Assembly (NCBI GenBank): GCA_030636765.1
Contig: DAOVWI010000117.1
Span: 1-6,809 of the forward strand
DNA: 6,809 nucleotides
Source: Gemmatimonadales bacterium
GTDB taxonomy: Bacteria > Gemmatimonadota > Gemmatimonadetes > Palauibacterales > Palauibacteraceae
Reading direction: 5' to 3'
Position numbers and translations under genes: made by a program. This document shows, one piece after another, positions 5,275 to 6,809 of this stretch (position 1 is its first letter; each line of letters begins with the position of its first letter). The notes under the pieces were generated by a model, which was given only the letters and a program-made list of their open reading frames with translations, made no database searches and was not told the DNA's origin.

Positions 5275-6809
5275 GAAAGCTGCGGGTCGGCGTCATCGAC
5301 CTCGTCTCCAAGGCGCCCACCAAGGCGCTGTACGCGAGACTCATGAATGCGAACCTGGCCGGCCTCATGCCGCAGGTCGTGGCAGCCTGGGTAGAAGAGG
5401 CCGGGCATGAGGTCCACTACGTCTGTTACACCGGCTTCGAGGACCTGTTGGAGGAGCTCCCCTCCAACACCGATCTCATCTTCATCAGCGCCTTCTCGCA
5501 GGCGGCGCAGCTGGCCTACGCGGTAAGCAACCTGTTCCGGACACGGGGCGCTGTGACGGCTCTGGGGGGACCCCACGCCCGCTGCTACCCGGACGATGCG
5601 CTCCAGTACTTCGATTACGTGCTGGGACTGACGGACCAGGCCATCGTCGACGAGGTTCTCGGCGAGTGCGCGTCGCACCGGCCGCTCGGCCGGCAGCTCA
5701 GCGCGGAGACGCAGCCCGCTTACCTGCCCGGCGTCAGGGAGCGGTGGAAGTTCATCGAGCCGACGCTGGCGAAGGCGCCGTCGAAGATCAAGGGGGTGGC
5801 GATGATCGCCAGCCTCGGCTGCCCCTACACGTGCAGCTTCTGCATCGACTCGGTCGTCAAGTACCGGCCTTTGGGCCCGGACCAGCTCCGGGAAGACCTG
5901 AAGTTCCTGGTCCGGAAGAAGCCGAACGCGTTCGCCGGCTTTCACGATCCCAACTTCGGCGTCCGATTCGACGAGTGCATGGGCGCGATCGAAGAGGGGA
6001 GCGTCGGCGGCCATCTCCGCTTCGTTGCCGAGAGCAGCCTCTCGCTCCTGGGGGAACCCAGGCTCGCCCGGATGCGGGATGCCGGCTTCATGGCGTTGCT
6101 GCCGGGGATCGAGTCGTGGTACACGCTGGGCGAGAAGTCGAAGACCCGACGCGAGACCGGGATGGACAAGGTGAAGGCGGTCTCGCAGCACGTGAACATG
6201 ATCCTGGAGCACGTCCCATACGTGCAGGCGAACTTCGTTCTGGGGCTCGACTGTGATTCCGGGCCGGAGCCGTTCGAGCTCACGAAGCGATTCCTGGACC
6301 TCACCCCGGGGGCCTTCCCGGGCTATTCGCTGCTCTCCGCTTTCGGAGAAGCCGCTCCGCTGAACCTCGAGCTTCAGAAGGCCGGCCGAGTGCTTCCCTT
6401 CCCGTTCCACTTTCAGAACAACAGCCAGGCGATGAACGTCCGCCCGCTGAACTACGAGTGGGCCGAGTTCTATGACAACGTGATCGACCTCACCAAGTAC
6501 ACGTTCTCCTGGCCGGCCATCGCGCGCCGCATCCGATCGACGAAGCGGAGCTTCGCCACCTGGTTGAACGTGGTTCGCGCGATCTCGTCCGAGGGCTTCG
6601 GCCGGATCAAGTACTACACCGCCGTACGCGACGCTCTGAAGAGCGACCTGTCCATGCGTCGGTTCTTCGAGGGAGAGACACTGGAGGTGCCCTCGTTCTA
6701 CGTCGAAAGGGTGCGCAGGGAGCTCGGCCCGTTCTGGGAGTGGCTGCCCGAGGGAGCGCTCAACCACGACCCGAACGCCTACCTGAAGAAGATCGGCGGG
6801 GAGGTAAGC
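5271..6809 (+). CDS. B12-binding-domain-type radical SAM protein of unknown function (3'-truncated)
   Basis: The gene runs off the window after 513 codons without a stop. Residues about 1-140 look like the Rossmann-like cobalamin-binding domain found in front of many radical SAM enzymes: an opening VGVIDLV strand, a VVAAWVEEAGHEVHYV helix-strand unit, a DLIFISAF strand and the ALGGPHA signature near 100. The cobalamin histidine motif DxHxxG is absent. The radical SAM core begins near 178 and has the cluster motif C184-PYT-C188-SF-C191, which binds the [4Fe-4S] cluster that cleaves S-adenosylmethionine. ESSLSLLG, MRDAGFMALLPGIES and QANFVLGLD continue the barrel pattern of the BchE-like class. 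A roughly 170-residue C-terminal part, rich in aromatic residues (FPFPFHF, NYEWAEFYDN, FWEWLPEG), has no family I can name. Superfamily membership is secure; the reaction and substrate are unknown. It diverges from psuK, and its partners may lie beyond the right edge. Confidence 0.88.
   Translation, partial: MRKLRVGVIDLVSKAPTKALYARLMNANLAGLMPQVVAAWVEEAGHEVHYVCYTGFEDLLEELPSNTDLIFISAFSQAAQLAYAVSNLFRTRGAVTALGGPHARCYPDDALQYFDYVLGLTDQAIVDEVLGECASHRPLGRQLSAETQPAYLPGVRERWKFIEPTLAKAPSKIKGVAMIASLGCPYTCSFCIDSVVKYRPLGPDQLREDLKFLVRKKPNAFAGFHDPNFGVRFDECMGAIEEGSVGGHLRFVAESSLSLLGEPRLARMRDAGFMALLPGIESWYTLGEKSKTRRETGMDKVKAVSQHVNMILEHVPYVQANFVLGLDCDSGPEPFELTKRFLDLTPGAFPGYSLLSAFGEAAPLNLELQKAGRVLPFPFHFQNNSQAMNVRPLNYEWAEFYDNVIDLTKYTFSWPAIARRIRSTKRSFATWLNVVRAISSEGFGRIKYYTAVRDALKSDLSMRRFFEGETLEVPSFYVERVRRELGPFWEWLPEGALNHDPNAYLKKIGGEVS

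Noticed and set aside
5172..6767. Minus-strand open frame of 531 codons opposite the radical SAM gene
   Set aside because: It lies antisense to a gene with a clear CxxxCxxC motif, its product is Arg/Glu/His-rich with no recognisable domain, and long antisense frames are expected at this codon bias.

Overview
The window is a GC-rich, densely coding bacterial chromosome segment. The coding strands show strong G/C third-position bias, and their antisense frames stay open for long stretches. It is most like an uncultured soil or sediment lineage; the FeoB subtype and the B12-type radical SAM protein resemble those I associate with Deltaproteobacteria, Gemmatimonadota, Acidobacteriota or Rokubacteria-type genomes. 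That taxonomic guess is inference, and the sequence does not settle it. No tRNA, rRNA, CRISPR array, transposase or attachment site is visible.

Layout: (1) 1-378 (+) is the 3' end of an isoprenylcysteine/phospholipid-type membrane methyltransferase. (2) 379-584 is non-coding and holds a hairpin and two palindromes ahead of the iron genes. (3) 585-3055 (+) is a two-gene ferrous-iron uptake operon: feoB, then a FeoA-domain protein with an N-terminal cysteine cluster, the stop of the first overlapping the start of the second by one base. (4) 3057-4923 (-) is a two-gene pseudouridine breakdown operon, psuK then psuG, with one base between the genes. It converges on the feo operon with a single base between the two stop codons. 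(5) 4924-5196 is a divergent non-coding region. (6) 5197-6809 (+) holds a possible 25-codon ORF with a good ribosome binding site, whose stop overlaps the GTG start of a long B12-binding-type radical SAM protein that runs off the right edge.

Functionally, FeoB imports Fe2+ across the inner membrane using a cytosolic G domain, and the FeoA-domain partner probably acts on it from the cytosol. PsuK phosphorylates pseudouridine and PsuG splits pseudouridine 5'-phosphate into uracil and ribose 5-phosphate. The radical SAM protein has no assignable substrate. The least explained parts are the short ORF coupled to the radical SAM gene, the cysteine-rich head of the FeoA protein, and the paired palindromes in front of feoB.
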